A DNA stretch of 64,000 nt, from NCBI GenBank assembly GCA_017619755.1, contig JAFZRU010000007.1:117641-181640 (forward strand), written 5' to 3'. The number at the start of each line of letters is the position of its first letter. Within the stretch, counting starts at the first letter, position 1. This document shows, one piece after another, positions 8,228 to 16,905 of the stretch. Both the position numbers and the translations under genes were made by a program. The notes beneath the pieces were generated by a model, which ran no database searches, had not been told where the DNA came from, and saw nothing but the letters and a program-made list of their open reading frames with translations. The DNA is from Prevotella sp. Lineage in GTDB: Bacteria; Bacteroidota; Bacteroidia; Bacteroidales; Bacteroidaceae.

Positions 8228-9100
8228 ATGTATCGAAATAGAATGAGATATTTGCTTCTCCCCGCCATTCTGACCGCATGCTTGTCATTCGTCAGTTGTC
8301 ACCACAAGCCCACGCTTCAAGAAATGGGCGTTGTGCTCGACACACTAACAGTAGAGGCAAGCGCCCCGCTGTGGGTGGATACCGTGGAGACCGGGGACTC
8401 CGTTGAGACTGGGGACTCCATAAAAACCGTGGAGACCTTGGACTCCGTGCGTTCCCCAGAGTGCTACGTAAGTTTGGAGTTCATCACCTTCTCCAACAAA
8501 GAACACCTCCCCCTCAACGACAGTCTCCTTCGCAGCGGCATCCTATCTCCCGAATACCTCTCCCTCACCCCCACCCATCTCTCCCCCCGTGAGGCAGTGG
8601 ACTCATTCATCCGCCGCTACATCACTGACTACCGCGAGTTTTACTCCGGCATCTACACCGACGAGGGAGACTCAGCGGCGACCATCGGCTACACCCTCCG
8701 CACGAGCGTGGAGGAAGGCCGTGACAGCATCCTCGTCTATAAAGCCCGCATCGCCAACCGCCAGGGGTCCATCACCACCGAATACACCCGTTGTGTGAAC
8801 ATCGACCTTTCCAGAAAACGGTTGCTTGGCTTGGACGACGTGTTCGTCCCTGGCGCCACCAAAGGTCTGGAAGAGGCCATCACCGCCAAGTTGGTGAAGC
8901 AGACAGACAGCAAGAGCATCAAGGGGCTTCACGAAGCAGGGTTCTTCGTCAACAGCGATGTCTATCCCACCGGCAATTTCATCCTTGGCGACAAGTCCAT
9001 CACCTTCGTCTATGTGGCCGGCGAAATAGCCGACCGCGAGAAAGGTGAAATACAAGTGGAGGTGAATTACTCCGACATCAAAAATCTTATGAAGCGATGA
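8228..9100 (+). CDS. DUF3298-type lipoprotein
   Basis: The protein (about 290 aa) has a lipobox FVSC following a hydrophobic segment (MRYLLLPAILTACLS). The start may be the ATG at 8228 or the one at 8243. After the cysteine comes a low-complexity stretch with repeats of VETGDS / VETLDSV. The C-terminal half (YTLRTSVEEGRDSILVYKARI ... TRCVNIDLSRKRLLGLDDVF ... FILGDKSITFVYVAGEIAD) has the pattern of DUF3298/DUF4163 domains, as in the anti-sigma factor RsiV, where such domains sit outside the membrane. No enzymatic role is known. Its stop overlaps the rsmG start (ATGA), pointing to translational coupling. Confidence 0.75.
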   Translation: MYRNRMRYLLLPAILTACLSFVSCHHKPTLQEMGVVLDTLTVEASAPLWVDTVETGDSVETGDSIKTVETLDSVRSPECYVSLEFITFSNKEHLPLNDSLLRSGILSPEYLSLTPTHLSPREAVDSFIRRYITDYREFYSGIYTDEGDSAATIGYTLRTSVEEGRDSILVYKARIANRQGSITTEYTRCVNIDLSRKRLLGLDDVFVPGATKGLEEAITAKLVKQTDSKSIKGLHEAGFFVNSDVYPTGNFILGDKSITFVYVAGEIADREKGEIQVEVNYSDIKNLMKR

Positions 9101-9717
9101 ACGAAATCTTGCGCCTCTTCCCCAATCTCACCCCTCTCCAAGTGTCTCAATACGAGGCCCTTTACGACCTCTATGCGAATTGGAACGCGAAAATCAACGT
9201 AATATCGCGCAAAGACATCGAGCACCTATATGAGCACCATGTGCTCCATTCACTTGCCATCGCCCACGACTTTCGACCCACCCCTGGCACGGAGTTTCTC
9301 GACGTGGGAACGGGCGGCGGCTTTCCCGGCATACCCCTTGCCATCCTCTGGCCGCAGTGCCGCTTTCACCTCATCGACGGAACGGGCAAGAAAATCCACG
9401 TGGTGCAAGAGGTGGCCTCCGCCATCGGCTTGGAGAACGTACGCGCCACCCATATCCGCTGCGAAGAGGAGCGTGGCAAATACGACTTCGTGGTAAGCCG
9501 TGCGGTGATGCCCCTTCCCGACTTGGCCCGGCTGGTGCGCAAAAACATCTCCACCCGCCCCCGTAACTCCATCGGCAACGGCATCCTCTGCCTGAAGGGC
9601 GGCGACGTGACCGCCGAAACGGCTCCCTTCCGACGCATCGTCGAGGTGAGTCCCCTGAGCGACTGGTTGGAGGGCGAGTGGTTCAAAGAGAAATATCTGA
9701 TATACCTACCATTATGA
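9097..9717 (+). CDS. rsmG: 16S rRNA (guanine-527-N7)-methyltransferase
   Basis: The 206-residue protein has the RsmG/GidB features: LYANWNAKINVISRKD near the N-terminus, the SAM-binding loop FLDVGTGGGFPGIPLAI, the second motif FHLIDGTGKKIHVVQEVA, and FVVSRAVMPL. It methylates N7 of G527 in the 530 loop of 16S rRNA; loss of the enzyme is known to give low-level streptomycin resistance in other bacteria. It overlaps both neighbours by four bases (ATGA arrangements), so it is inside a tightly coupled operon. Confidence 0.95.
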   Translation: MNEILRLFPNLTPLQVSQYEALYDLYANWNAKINVISRKDIEHLYEHHVLHSLAIAHDFRPTPGTEFLDVGTGGGFPGIPLAILWPQCRFHLIDGTGKKIHVVQEVASAIGLENVRATHIRCEEERGKYDFVVSRAVMPLPDLARLVRKNISTRPRNSIGNGILCLKGGDVTAETAPFRRIVEVSPLSDWLEGEWFKEKYLIYLPL

Positions 9718-10358
9718 TCAATATCCAGCGATTTGTGTGCAACATGCTGCAGGAGAACTGTTATGTGGTGAGCGACGAGAGCCGCGAGTGCCTTATCATC
9801 GACTGCGGAGCCTTCTATCCCGAGGAGCGCCGCGCCGTGGTGGAGTACATCCGCTCGAAGCAACTCACCCCCAAGCATCTCGTATGCACGCATGGCCACG
9901 TGGACCACAATTTCGGTGTAGATACCATCCACGACGAATTTGACCTGCTGCCCGAGGTGCACTCCGCCGACGAACCGTTCATGGTCCGTCTGCCGGAACA
10001 AGCTGTCCAGTTCATCGGATTCCGCCCCTCCAACAGCTACCCCCCGGTGGGCCAGCTGCTTGAAGATGGTGACAAGGTGACCTTCGGCAGCCATGCAGCC
10101 ACGGTGATACACACCCCCGGCCACTCCCGAGGCAGCGTGTGCCTCTACTTGGAGGAAGAAAAAGTGCTGTTCACCGGCGACACCCTCTTCCGCCAGTCCA
10201 TAGGCCGCACCAACCTGGAGGGTGGCAGCATGATGCAAATCATCCAGAGTTTGCGCAACCTCGCGCAACTGCCCGACGACACCATCATCCTGCCCGGCCA
10301 CGGAGACCAAAGCACCATGGGACTGGAGTTGGAAACCAACCCCTTCATAGACAGATGA
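9714..10358 (+). CDS. Metallo-beta-lactamase-fold hydrolase (GloB-like)
   Basis: The 214-residue protein has the glyoxalase II-type metal motif CTHGHVDHNFG, followed by VIHTPGHSRGSVC, FTGDTLFRQSIGR and a final LPGHGD. These supply the ligands for two metal ions. Members of this short class hydrolyse thioesters such as S-lactoylglutathione analogues, but many have no known substrate and Bacteroidales generally lack glutathione, so the substrate is open. The ATG at 9714 overlaps the rsmG stop and the gene's own stop overlaps the ruvC start. Confidence 0.88.
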   Translation: MINIQRFVCNMLQENCYVVSDESRECLIIDCGAFYPEERRAVVEYIRSKQLTPKHLVCTHGHVDHNFGVDTIHDEFDLLPEVHSADEPFMVRLPEQAVQFIGFRPSNSYPPVGQLLEDGDKVTFGSHAATVIHTPGHSRGSVCLYLEEEKVLFTGDTLFRQSIGRTNLEGGSMMQIIQSLRNLAQLPDDTIILPGHGDQSTMGLELETNPFIDR

Positions 10359-10918
10359 CAGAGAAGATCATCCTCGGCATAGACCCTGGCACGGTAGTGA
10401 TGGGCTACGGCGTAATCAAGGTGCAGGGCGAGCATGTGGAAATGCTCGTCACGGGGATTATCGACTTGCGCACGTTGAGCGACCCCTACCTGAAACTGGG
10501 GCACATCTTCCAGCGTGTCACGGGCATCATCGACTCCTACCTACCCGACGAGATGGCCATCGAGGCCCCCTTCTACGGCAAGAATGTGCAGTCGATGCTC
10601 AAACTGGGCCGTGCGCAGGGCGTGGCCATCTCCGCCGCCATCCAGCGCGACATCCCCATCCACGAGTACGCGCCGCTGAAAATCAAGATGGCCATCACGG
10701 GCAACGGCAGCGCCTCGAAAGAGCAAGTGGCAGGCATGCTTCGCCGGCTGTTGGGTATCCCGGAGGGCGACATGCCCCATTTTCTCGACGCCACCGACGC
10801 ATTGGGAGCCGCCTACTGCCACTACATGCAGATGGGACGTCCGGAATCACAGGCCCACTACAAAGGTTGGAAGGACTACGTGAACAAGAACCAAGACCGC
10901 GTATGCAAGCAACGATAA
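10355..10918 (+). CDS. ruvC: Holliday junction resolvase RuvC
   Basis: The 187-residue protein begins MTEKIILGIDPGTVVMGYG, containing the first catalytic aspartate, and continues with MAIEAPFYGKNVQSMLKLGRAQG (second acidic residue) and HFLDATDALGAAYCHY (the last acidic pair). This is the RNase H-like fold of RuvC, which cuts Holliday junctions bound by RuvAB. The tail (GRPESQAHYKGWKDYVNKNQ) is longer than in E. coli (173 aa). Its start overlaps the preceding stop by four bases and its end overlaps the next gene by 16. Confidence 0.95.
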   Translation: MTEKIILGIDPGTVVMGYGVIKVQGEHVEMLVTGIIDLRTLSDPYLKLGHIFQRVTGIIDSYLPDEMAIEAPFYGKNVQSMLKLGRAQGVAISAAIQRDIPIHEYAPLKIKMAITGNGSASKEQVAGMLRRLLGIPEGDMPHFLDATDALGAAYCHYMQMGRPESQAHYKGWKDYVNKNQDRVCKQR

Positions 10919-12384
10919 GGATAAGTAACGGCATCACCCGCATGCCCAAGTGGCGCATGGCAGAGCCTGTGTACTTCGAGGCCCTCGCCGACGAGCACAT
11001 CGCCATCGTGGGCCGCAACGGCAGCGGCAAGTCGATGCTCACCGACATCCTCATCGGCCGCCACCCCCTCTTGGGGGAAGGTCCGAAATACGACTTCTCT
11101 CCCAGCACGCGTCCCCTTGCCTCCGACAACATCAAGCATATCACATTCCGCGACTGCTACGGGGGTGACAACGACACCACCTACTACCTGCAGCAGCGTT
11201 GGAACCAACACGACATCGACGAGCAGACCCCCACCGTGGGACACCTGTTAGAGGAGGCCTTCTTGCTCACAGGCGACGACACTCCCGCCCGTCGCCGACA
11301 GCAGGTGCACCTTTACGAGCTGTTCGCCCTCCAGCCCCTGCTCGACAAGTACGTCATCCTCCTCTCCAGCGGCGAGCTGCGCAAATTCCAGCTGACCAAA
11401 GCCCTGTTCTGCGAGCCACGGGTGCTGATCATCGACAACCCCTTCATCGGCCTCGACGCCAAGACACGTGAACAACTGCGCACCCTGCTACACACCCTCT
11501 CTCGCGAGCGTGAGGTTCAACTCATCTTAGTGTTAGCGAAGACCGACGACATCCCCGACTTCATCACCCACGTGGTGGAAGTGAAAGAAATGAAAGTGAT
11601 GGAGAAGACCACCCGCGAGGAATACATGGCAAGGAAAAGTCACCGCCCCGCCCGCGTCCTGACACGAGACAAGGAGGAAGCCATTGCCGGCCTGCCCTAT
11701 CACGACAACGAATACCACACACGGGAGGTGGTGCGCCTCCACAACGTGAGCATCCACTACGGCGAGCGCATCATTCTCCGAAGCCTCGACTGGACAGTGC
11801 TCAACGGCGAGCGATGGTCGCTCAGCGGCGACAACGGTTCGGGCAAATCGACGCTGCTCAGCCTTGTCTGCGCCGACAACCCCCAGAGCTACGCCTGCGA
11901 CATCACCCTCTTCGACACCCCCCGCGGATCGGGCGAGACCATCTGGGACATCAAGCGCCACATCGGCTACGTGTCGCCAGAGATGCACCGCGCCTACAAA
12001 AAAGACCTCCCCGCCATGCGTATCGTGGCGAGCGGTCTGAAAGACTCCGTGGGCCTGTACGTCCACACCACGGAGGCCGAGCATGCCACCTGCCTCTGGT
12101 GGATGGACATCTTCGGCATCAGTCACTTGCACGACCGCACGTTCATGAGCCTCTCCAGTGGCGAGCAGCGGTTGGTGCTATTGGCCCGCGCCTTTGTCAA
12201 AGACCCGGAGCTGCTCATCCTCGACGAGCCTCTCCACGGTCTCGACGACCACAACCGGCAGTTGGTGAAGGACATCATCGAAGCCTTCTGCCGCCGCCAC
12301 AACAAGACACTGCTGATGGTGTCGCACTACGAGGAGGAAATCCCCTCCTGCGTGACGAAACGATTACATTTGGTAAGAAACTAA
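10903..12384 (+). CDS. Protein with two ABC ATPase domains (ModF/PhrA-like)
   Basis: The 493-residue protein consists of two ATPase domains and no membrane segment. Domain 1 has Walker A GRNGSGKSM, signature LSSGELRKFQL and Walker B LIIDNPFIGLD; here the usual catalytic glutamate after the aspartate is asparagine. Domain 2 has GDNGSGKST, LSSGEQRLVLLARAF and ILDEPLHGLD, all normal. The arrangement resembles E. coli ModF (photorepair protein PhrA), whose role is unclear. The ABC-F linker pattern is not evident. The ATG at 10903 lies inside the end of ruvC. Hydrolysis in only one of two sites is likely (inference). Confidence 0.8.
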   Translation: MQATIRISNGITRMPKWRMAEPVYFEALADEHIAIVGRNGSGKSMLTDILIGRHPLLGEGPKYDFSPSTRPLASDNIKHITFRDCYGGDNDTTYYLQQRWNQHDIDEQTPTVGHLLEEAFLLTGDDTPARRRQQVHLYELFALQPLLDKYVILLSSGELRKFQLTKALFCEPRVLIIDNPFIGLDAKTREQLRTLLHTLSREREVQLILVLAKTDDIPDFITHVVEVKEMKVMEKTTREEYMARKSHRPARVLTRDKEEAIAGLPYHDNEYHTREVVRLHNVSIHYGERIILRSLDWTVLNGERWSLSGDNGSGKSTLLSLVCADNPQSYACDITLFDTPRGSGETIWDIKRHIGYVSPEMHRAYKKDLPAMRIVASGLKDSVGLYVHTTEAEHATCLWWMDIFGISHLHDRTFMSLSSGEQRLVLLARAFVKDPELLILDEPLHGLDDHNRQLVKDIIEAFCRRHNKTLLMVSHYEEEIPSCVTKRLHLVRN

Positions 12385-12410
12385 CATATCTCAACGAAAA
12401 ACCTCAAGAC

Positions 12411-12884
12411 ATGATGAAACGCATACTTTTCACAATCACCCTCCTCGCCCTCGTGGCGGGAGTCCATGCCCAGGAAGCCTACAACGAAGCCATCCGTATG
12501 GCTAAGGAAGTGGCCGACGACACCACCAAGCCCTTGGACGAGCGCAAGGTGGCGACATTCAAGAAAGACGCCCTCTACTATCTCGGCCGTCAGTCGTACA
12601 AACTCACCCCCGACAGTTCGGTGACGATGCTCGACTACCAGGCCTTGGCGCTTTTCCAATTCATCAACCTCTTCTACGGCAGTTACAAGATGTCGCCGAA
12701 GAAGGACCGTCCGGCTGTGATCGAGCGCTTCAAGCGCGTCAGCCTGGCACACCCCCGTTTCCACGACCCCAATAAGGAGTATGTGTTGGCTTACATCACC
12801 AACGCGGGGTACATCACACAATTCTCCCTTGACACCGACTGGGTGGCGGCCTACAACGACATCCGCCACAGGCTACAGAAATGA
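12411..12884 (+). CDS. Secreted helical protein of unknown function, 157 aa
   Basis: MMKRILFTITLLALVAGVHAQ is a signal peptide. The rest is mostly helical: EAYNEAIRMAKEVADDTTKPLDERKVATFKK-like heptads, then a region rich in aromatic residues (LFQFINLFYGSYKMSPKK) and a final VAAYNDIRHRLQK. It is a conserved-looking Bacteroidales type of protein without known function. Spacing to the ABC gene is 26 bases and to the next gene 15, so it belongs to the operon. Confidence 0.7.
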   Translation: MMKRILFTITLLALVAGVHAQEAYNEAIRMAKEVADDTTKPLDERKVATFKKDALYYLGRQSYKLTPDSSVTMLDYQALALFQFINLFYGSYKMSPKKDRPAVIERFKRVSLAHPRFHDPNKEYVLAYITNAGYITQFSLDTDWVAAYNDIRHRLQK

Positions 12885-12899
12885 CGTCTTTCGCCACGA

Positions 12900-14150
12900 A
12901 TGGAACTCCGAGTACTACATTTCACTCCCCACCCCCCTCGTGACAAGGCCCTGTCCGGCTTTCTCGACACCATCCTCACCTACATGGGCGAGCAAGCTGA
13001 CATCCACCTTGCCATGCTCGTGCCACGCAGCGAACCGATCACCAACTGTGAGGTCCACTGCATCGGAACGGGATCGGCCCACTATGGCGAAAAAGGCATG
13101 GTGAACCTCCTTGCCCTTCAGAAATGCTTTCTGAAACTGCTCTACTCCCTGATGCCCGACATCGTCCACGTCCACGGCAGCTACCACTTTCTCAACTCCC
13201 GCATCGCCCTGTGGTCTCGCAAGCGCGGCTTCCCCGTGGTGTTCTCCCCGTACGGCGGCATGAACCCCGACTACATCGAGGAAGAGTATGGCTCACGTAC
13301 GTGGAAAATGCTTAGCTACCAGAAGTCGATGACCGCCGGTGCCTCTGCCATTCTTTCCTCCGATGCCAAGGAAAGCGAGTACATCCAGCGCGAACGTCTC
13401 ACCGACCGTGTGGAGTTTGTCTCCGACCCCCGTAACGACGAATACTGGGGCGAGGAGAACTATGCCCACAGCGTGTTGGGTATCTACCACAAAGTGCTTG
13501 ACAGCGACAAAGGTCTCCACATCGACCAGCAAAGCCGCGAGGCACTGAGCGCATTGCTCCATCTGAGCCTCAGCGGCAGCACGGAGCGTCAGCCCCTATG
13601 CTCAGAGGACATCCTGAACCTGCGTGGCATCACCCCCAAGCAATGGCGCGACATCCATCTCTTTGCTTATGAGCAAGGCGTGACCTCCAATATGGAAGAG
13701 GGCATCGCCAAAGCCCAGCTCACCGTGCCGGAGATTCACCTGGAAAGCACACCCGTCTTTCCTCTCCGCCAATCCAAAGACCAAAATCCACTTGGCGCCA
13801 CGCTGTCCACCAACAGCCCTCTCTCCCAACACCGCTATGAGAACAAGTTGCGCCACTGCGACGAGGCCATCCGCACCACGTGTGTGATGCTCCTCAACCT
13901 CCGCCATCTGCTTCGCCATGACAGGGCCACCCTTCGCCACCTGTGCGACCTCACCGCCGTCTTCCGCTTCGACAAACTTGACGAGCGCCAACTTGCCCTC
14001 CAACTCAAGCACCTTGGCCTTTACAACTTCACCCGCCGCATCTGCCAAGTGCTCCACGAGACGACCTATTTGGACGAGGGCTACATGCCCGTCCCCGCCC
14101 TCGACGACCGCGGCACCTCCCGCATCCGAACCCACCTTATGAAATATTGA
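12900..14150 (+). CDS. Glycosyltransferase-like N-domain fused to an unknown helical domain
   Basis: The first about 190 of 416 residues look like the N-terminal Rossmann half of a GT4 enzyme: MELRVLHFTPHPPRDKALSG, DIVHVHGSYHFLNSRIALWSRKRG, VVFSPYGGMNPDYIEEEYG, and a typical GASAILSSDAKESEYIQ. The expected C-terminal donor-binding half with the E(x7)E motif is not seen. Instead there is a Leu/Arg/His-rich helical region (LRHCDEAIRTTCVMLLNLRHLLRHDRATL). It may be a regulatory or inactive relative, or use a different donor site. It sits between the secreted 157-aa protein and fbp without polysaccharide genes nearby. Confidence 0.6.
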   Translation: MELRVLHFTPHPPRDKALSGFLDTILTYMGEQADIHLAMLVPRSEPITNCEVHCIGTGSAHYGEKGMVNLLALQKCFLKLLYSLMPDIVHVHGSYHFLNSRIALWSRKRGFPVVFSPYGGMNPDYIEEEYGSRTWKMLSYQKSMTAGASAILSSDAKESEYIQRERLTDRVEFVSDPRNDEYWGEENYAHSVLGIYHKVLDSDKGLHIDQQSREALSALLHLSLSGSTERQPLCSEDILNLRGITPKQWRDIHLFAYEQGVTSNMEEGIAKAQLTVPEIHLESTPVFPLRQSKDQNPLGATLSTNSPLSQHRYENKLRHCDEAIRTTCVMLLNLRHLLRHDRATLRHLCDLTAVFRFDKLDERQLALQLKHLGLYNFTRRICQVLHETTYLDEGYMPVPALDDRGTSRIRTHLMKY

Positions 14151-14154
14151 CCCC

Positions 14155-16155
14155 ATGAGCACAAAAAGCCAAGCCATAGAGCAAGACATGCGCTACCTGC
14201 AGCTGCTCTCCCACCGTTTCCCCACCATTGCAGAGGCAAGCACCGAGATCATCAACCTCCAAGCCATCCTCCAACTCCCCAAAGGCACGGAGCATTTTCT
14301 TGCCGACATCCACGGTGAGTTCGAGGCCTTCCAACACGTATTGAAAAACGCCTCCGGCAACATCAAGAGAAAGGTGAACGAGCTGTTTGGCAACCAGATA
14401 CGCGAGGCAGAGAAAAAAGAGCTATGCACCCTCATCTACTACCCCCGCGAAAAGCTTGAATTGGTGAAGGAAAAAGAAGAAGACATCAACGACTGGTACC
14501 ATATCACCATCCATCACTTAGTAAAGGTTTGCCGCGACGTATCGAGCAAATACACCCGCTCGAAAGTGAACAAGAGCCTTCCCCCCGCCTTCAGCTACAT
14601 CATCCAGGAGTTGCTGCACGAACGCACGGAGGATGTGGACAAGACCAACTACGTCAGCGCCATCACCGACACCATCATCTCCACGGGCAGCGCCGATGCC
14701 TTCATCGTAGCCATCTGCAACGTGATCCACCGTCTGGCCATCGACCAGTTGCACATCTTGGGCGACATCTACGACCGTGGCCCCGGCGCCCACCTGATAT
14801 TGGACACGATGCAAGACTACCACACGTGGGACATCCAATGGGGCAACCACGACATCCTATGGATGGGAGCCTGCGCCGGCAACGACGCCTGCATCTGCAA
14901 CGTCCTCCGGCTCTCTCTCCGCTATGCCAACCTTGCGACGCTTGAGGAAGGCTATGGCATCAATCTCATGCCGCTTGCCACCTTCGCCTTGGAAACCTAC
15001 GGCGACGACCCCTGCGAGGAGTTCCTTCCCCACTTCCTCGGCGAGAACACGATGGATGAAAAGACCCGCATGCTCACCGCCCGCATGCACAAGGCCATTG
15101 TCATCCTGCAGTTCAAGGTGGAGGCCCAACTCTTCCACCAGCATCCAGAATGGTGCATGGAGGGCCGCGACCTTCTCAGCCGCATCGACTACACTCGCGG
15201 CGTCGTCACCCTCGACGGGAAGGAATACTCGCTGACGAGCAACCATTTCCCCACCATCGACCCCTCATCACCCACGACACTGACCGACGGTGAGCGCGTC
15301 CTCTTAGAGCGTCTCCACCACTCGTTCACGGTAAGCGAGAAGCTCCACCGCCACATCCGCCTGATATTGCGCCATGGCTGCATGTATGCGGTCATCAACA
15401 ACAACCTGCTTTTCCACGCCTCCGTGCCTCTCAACGCCGATGGCTCCCTGAAAGAAGTGGCACTCTACAACGGCCAGAAGTTCAAGGGCATGGACTTGAT
15501 GCACAACATCGGCATGCTCATCCGCTCCGCCTTTGAGAACGACACCGAACCGGAGGAGCGCCAACACGCCATCGACTATTTCCTCTATCTCTGGTGCGGC
15601 AAGGAATCCCCCCTCTTCGACAAGTCGAAAATGGCCACCTTCGAACGGTATTTCCTCCGTGAGAAGGAGACCCATCACGAGGAGAAGGGCCATTTCTTCA
15701 AGTTGCGCACCGATTCCGCCATCTGCGACCGTATCATGGACTCTTTTGGCGTGAAAGGCCCCGTGCGCCACATCATCAACGGCCACGTTCCCGTGCATGT
15801 GAAAACCGGTGAGAACCCCATCAAGGCCGACGGGAAACTGATGGTGATTGACGGCGGTTTCTCCGAAGCCTACCACAAGGAGACGGGCATTGCCGGCTAC
15901 ACCTTGGTGTATCACAGCCGTGGTTTCGAACTGGTGCAGCATGAGCCATTCACCTCCGCCCGTGACGCCATCCTTCGCGGCACCGACATCCTCGGCACCA
16001 CCCAGATCGTGGAGATGTCCACCCACCGCATGCGCGTGGCCGACACCGACAAGGGCGAGGAGATTCGCATTCAGATAGCCGACTTGGAAAACCTGCTTTA
16101 CGCCTACCGCCACGGTATCATCAAGGAGCGTGAGCGTAGGAAGGACGTAAGATGA
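14155..16155 (+). CDS. fbp: Fructose-1,6-bisphosphatase, class 3
   Basis: Length (666 aa) and motifs fit the Bacillus-type FBPase: FLADIHGEFEAFQHVL, the metallophosphatase motif HILGDIYDRGPGAHLILD, WGNHDILWMGA, VINNNLLFHASVPLN, and NGHVPVHVKTGENPIKADGKLMVIDGGFSEAY near the end. It hydrolyses fructose 1,6-bisphosphate to fructose 6-phosphate in gluconeogenesis, which anaerobes growing on short acids need. The gene lies four bases after the preceding stop and overlaps DUF554 by four bases. Confidence 0.95.
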   Translation: MSTKSQAIEQDMRYLQLLSHRFPTIAEASTEIINLQAILQLPKGTEHFLADIHGEFEAFQHVLKNASGNIKRKVNELFGNQIREAEKKELCTLIYYPREKLELVKEKEEDINDWYHITIHHLVKVCRDVSSKYTRSKVNKSLPPAFSYIIQELLHERTEDVDKTNYVSAITDTIISTGSADAFIVAICNVIHRLAIDQLHILGDIYDRGPGAHLILDTMQDYHTWDIQWGNHDILWMGACAGNDACICNVLRLSLRYANLATLEEGYGINLMPLATFALETYGDDPCEEFLPHFLGENTMDEKTRMLTARMHKAIVILQFKVEAQLFHQHPEWCMEGRDLLSRIDYTRGVVTLDGKEYSLTSNHFPTIDPSSPTTLTDGERVLLERLHHSFTVSEKLHRHIRLILRHGCMYAVINNNLLFHASVPLNADGSLKEVALYNGQKFKGMDLMHNIGMLIRSAFENDTEPEERQHAIDYFLYLWCGKESPLFDKSKMATFERYFLREKETHHEEKGHFFKLRTDSAICDRIMDSFGVKGPVRHIINGHVPVHVKTGENPIKADGKLMVIDGGFSEAYHKETGIAGYTLVYHSRGFELVQHEPFTSARDAILRGTDILGTTQIVEMSTHRMRVADTDKGEEIRIQIADLENLLYAYRHGIIKERERRKDVR

Positions 16156-16841
16156 TAGGCACACTAACCAACACCGCCACCATCATCGCCGGCACACTCG
16201 CCGGCGCTCTCCTTCACCGTGGCATCACGGAGAAATACAAGCAGACATTGTATGACGGCTTAGGCTTGGCAAGCCTCGGCATAGGTTTGAATGCCACCAT
16301 CACCCATTTTCCACAGAGCGAATACCCGGTACTGTTCATTCTTTCCATCGCCTTGGGTTCAGTAGCCGGCACAGCCCTTGACATCGACGGCCGTTTCAAG
16401 CGCTTGGTCAACCGTCACTCGAAGTCGGGCGACGGCAAGCACCTTGCCGACGGTCTCTCCACCGCCATCCTGCTCTATTGCATCGGCCCTCTGTCGATGC
16501 TCGGCCCAGTGATCAGTGCGTTGAAAGGCGACCATACGTTCCTCTTCACCAATGCGACGCTCGACTTCGTTTCGTCCATGATTTTCGCCTCCACCTACGG
16601 CATTGGGATGGTGCTTGCCGCCCCGGTGCTCTTCTGCTGGCAGGGGATGTTCTACGTGGTGGCCAAAGTGTCGAGCTCCGCCGTGAGCGACGCGCCGATG
16701 GCCGAACTGCTTATCCTCGGCGGCCTGATGATCACGGCCTCTGGCCTCTCGCTCCTCAACCTGAAAGACTGCAAGGTGCTCAACATGCTCCCTTCGCTGC
16801 TCGTCCCGGTGGTGTGGTTCCTATTGCGCTCGCTATTTTGA
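16152..16841 (+). CDS. DUF554 family membrane protein
   Basis: The protein (229 aa) begins MIGTLTNTATIIAGTLAGALLHRGI, the typical start of the DUF554 (YdfK/YqgA) family, with TLYDGLGLASLGIGL and DGLSTAILLYCIGPLSMLGPV in the right order, and about six membrane segments. Function is not known; a channel or transporter role is assumed for the family. It is the last gene of the operon; a strong hairpin follows 12 bases after the stop. Confidence 0.88.
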   Translation: MIGTLTNTATIIAGTLAGALLHRGITEKYKQTLYDGLGLASLGIGLNATITHFPQSEYPVLFILSIALGSVAGTALDIDGRFKRLVNRHSKSGDGKHLADGLSTAILLYCIGPLSMLGPVISALKGDHTFLFTNATLDFVSSMIFASTYGIGMVLAAPVLFCWQGMFYVVAKVSSSAVSDAPMAELLILGGLMITASGLSLLNLKDCKVLNMLPSLLVPVVWFLLRSLF

Positions 16842-16853
16842 ATTGGTCGAAAA

Positions 16854-16883
16854 AAGGCGGGGATGCCAACGCATCCCCGCCTT
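16854..16883. terminator. Bidirectional terminator between DUF554 and the sugar-phosphate mutase
   Basis: AAGGCGGGGATG (16854-16865) and CATCCCCGCCTT (16872-16883) form a 12-bp stem with a six-base loop. An A tract precedes it, giving a U tract on the minus-strand transcript; it serves both convergent genes. Confidence 0.85.
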
Positions 16884-16905
16884 ATGGTTAATTTCAAGAA
16901 AGACT

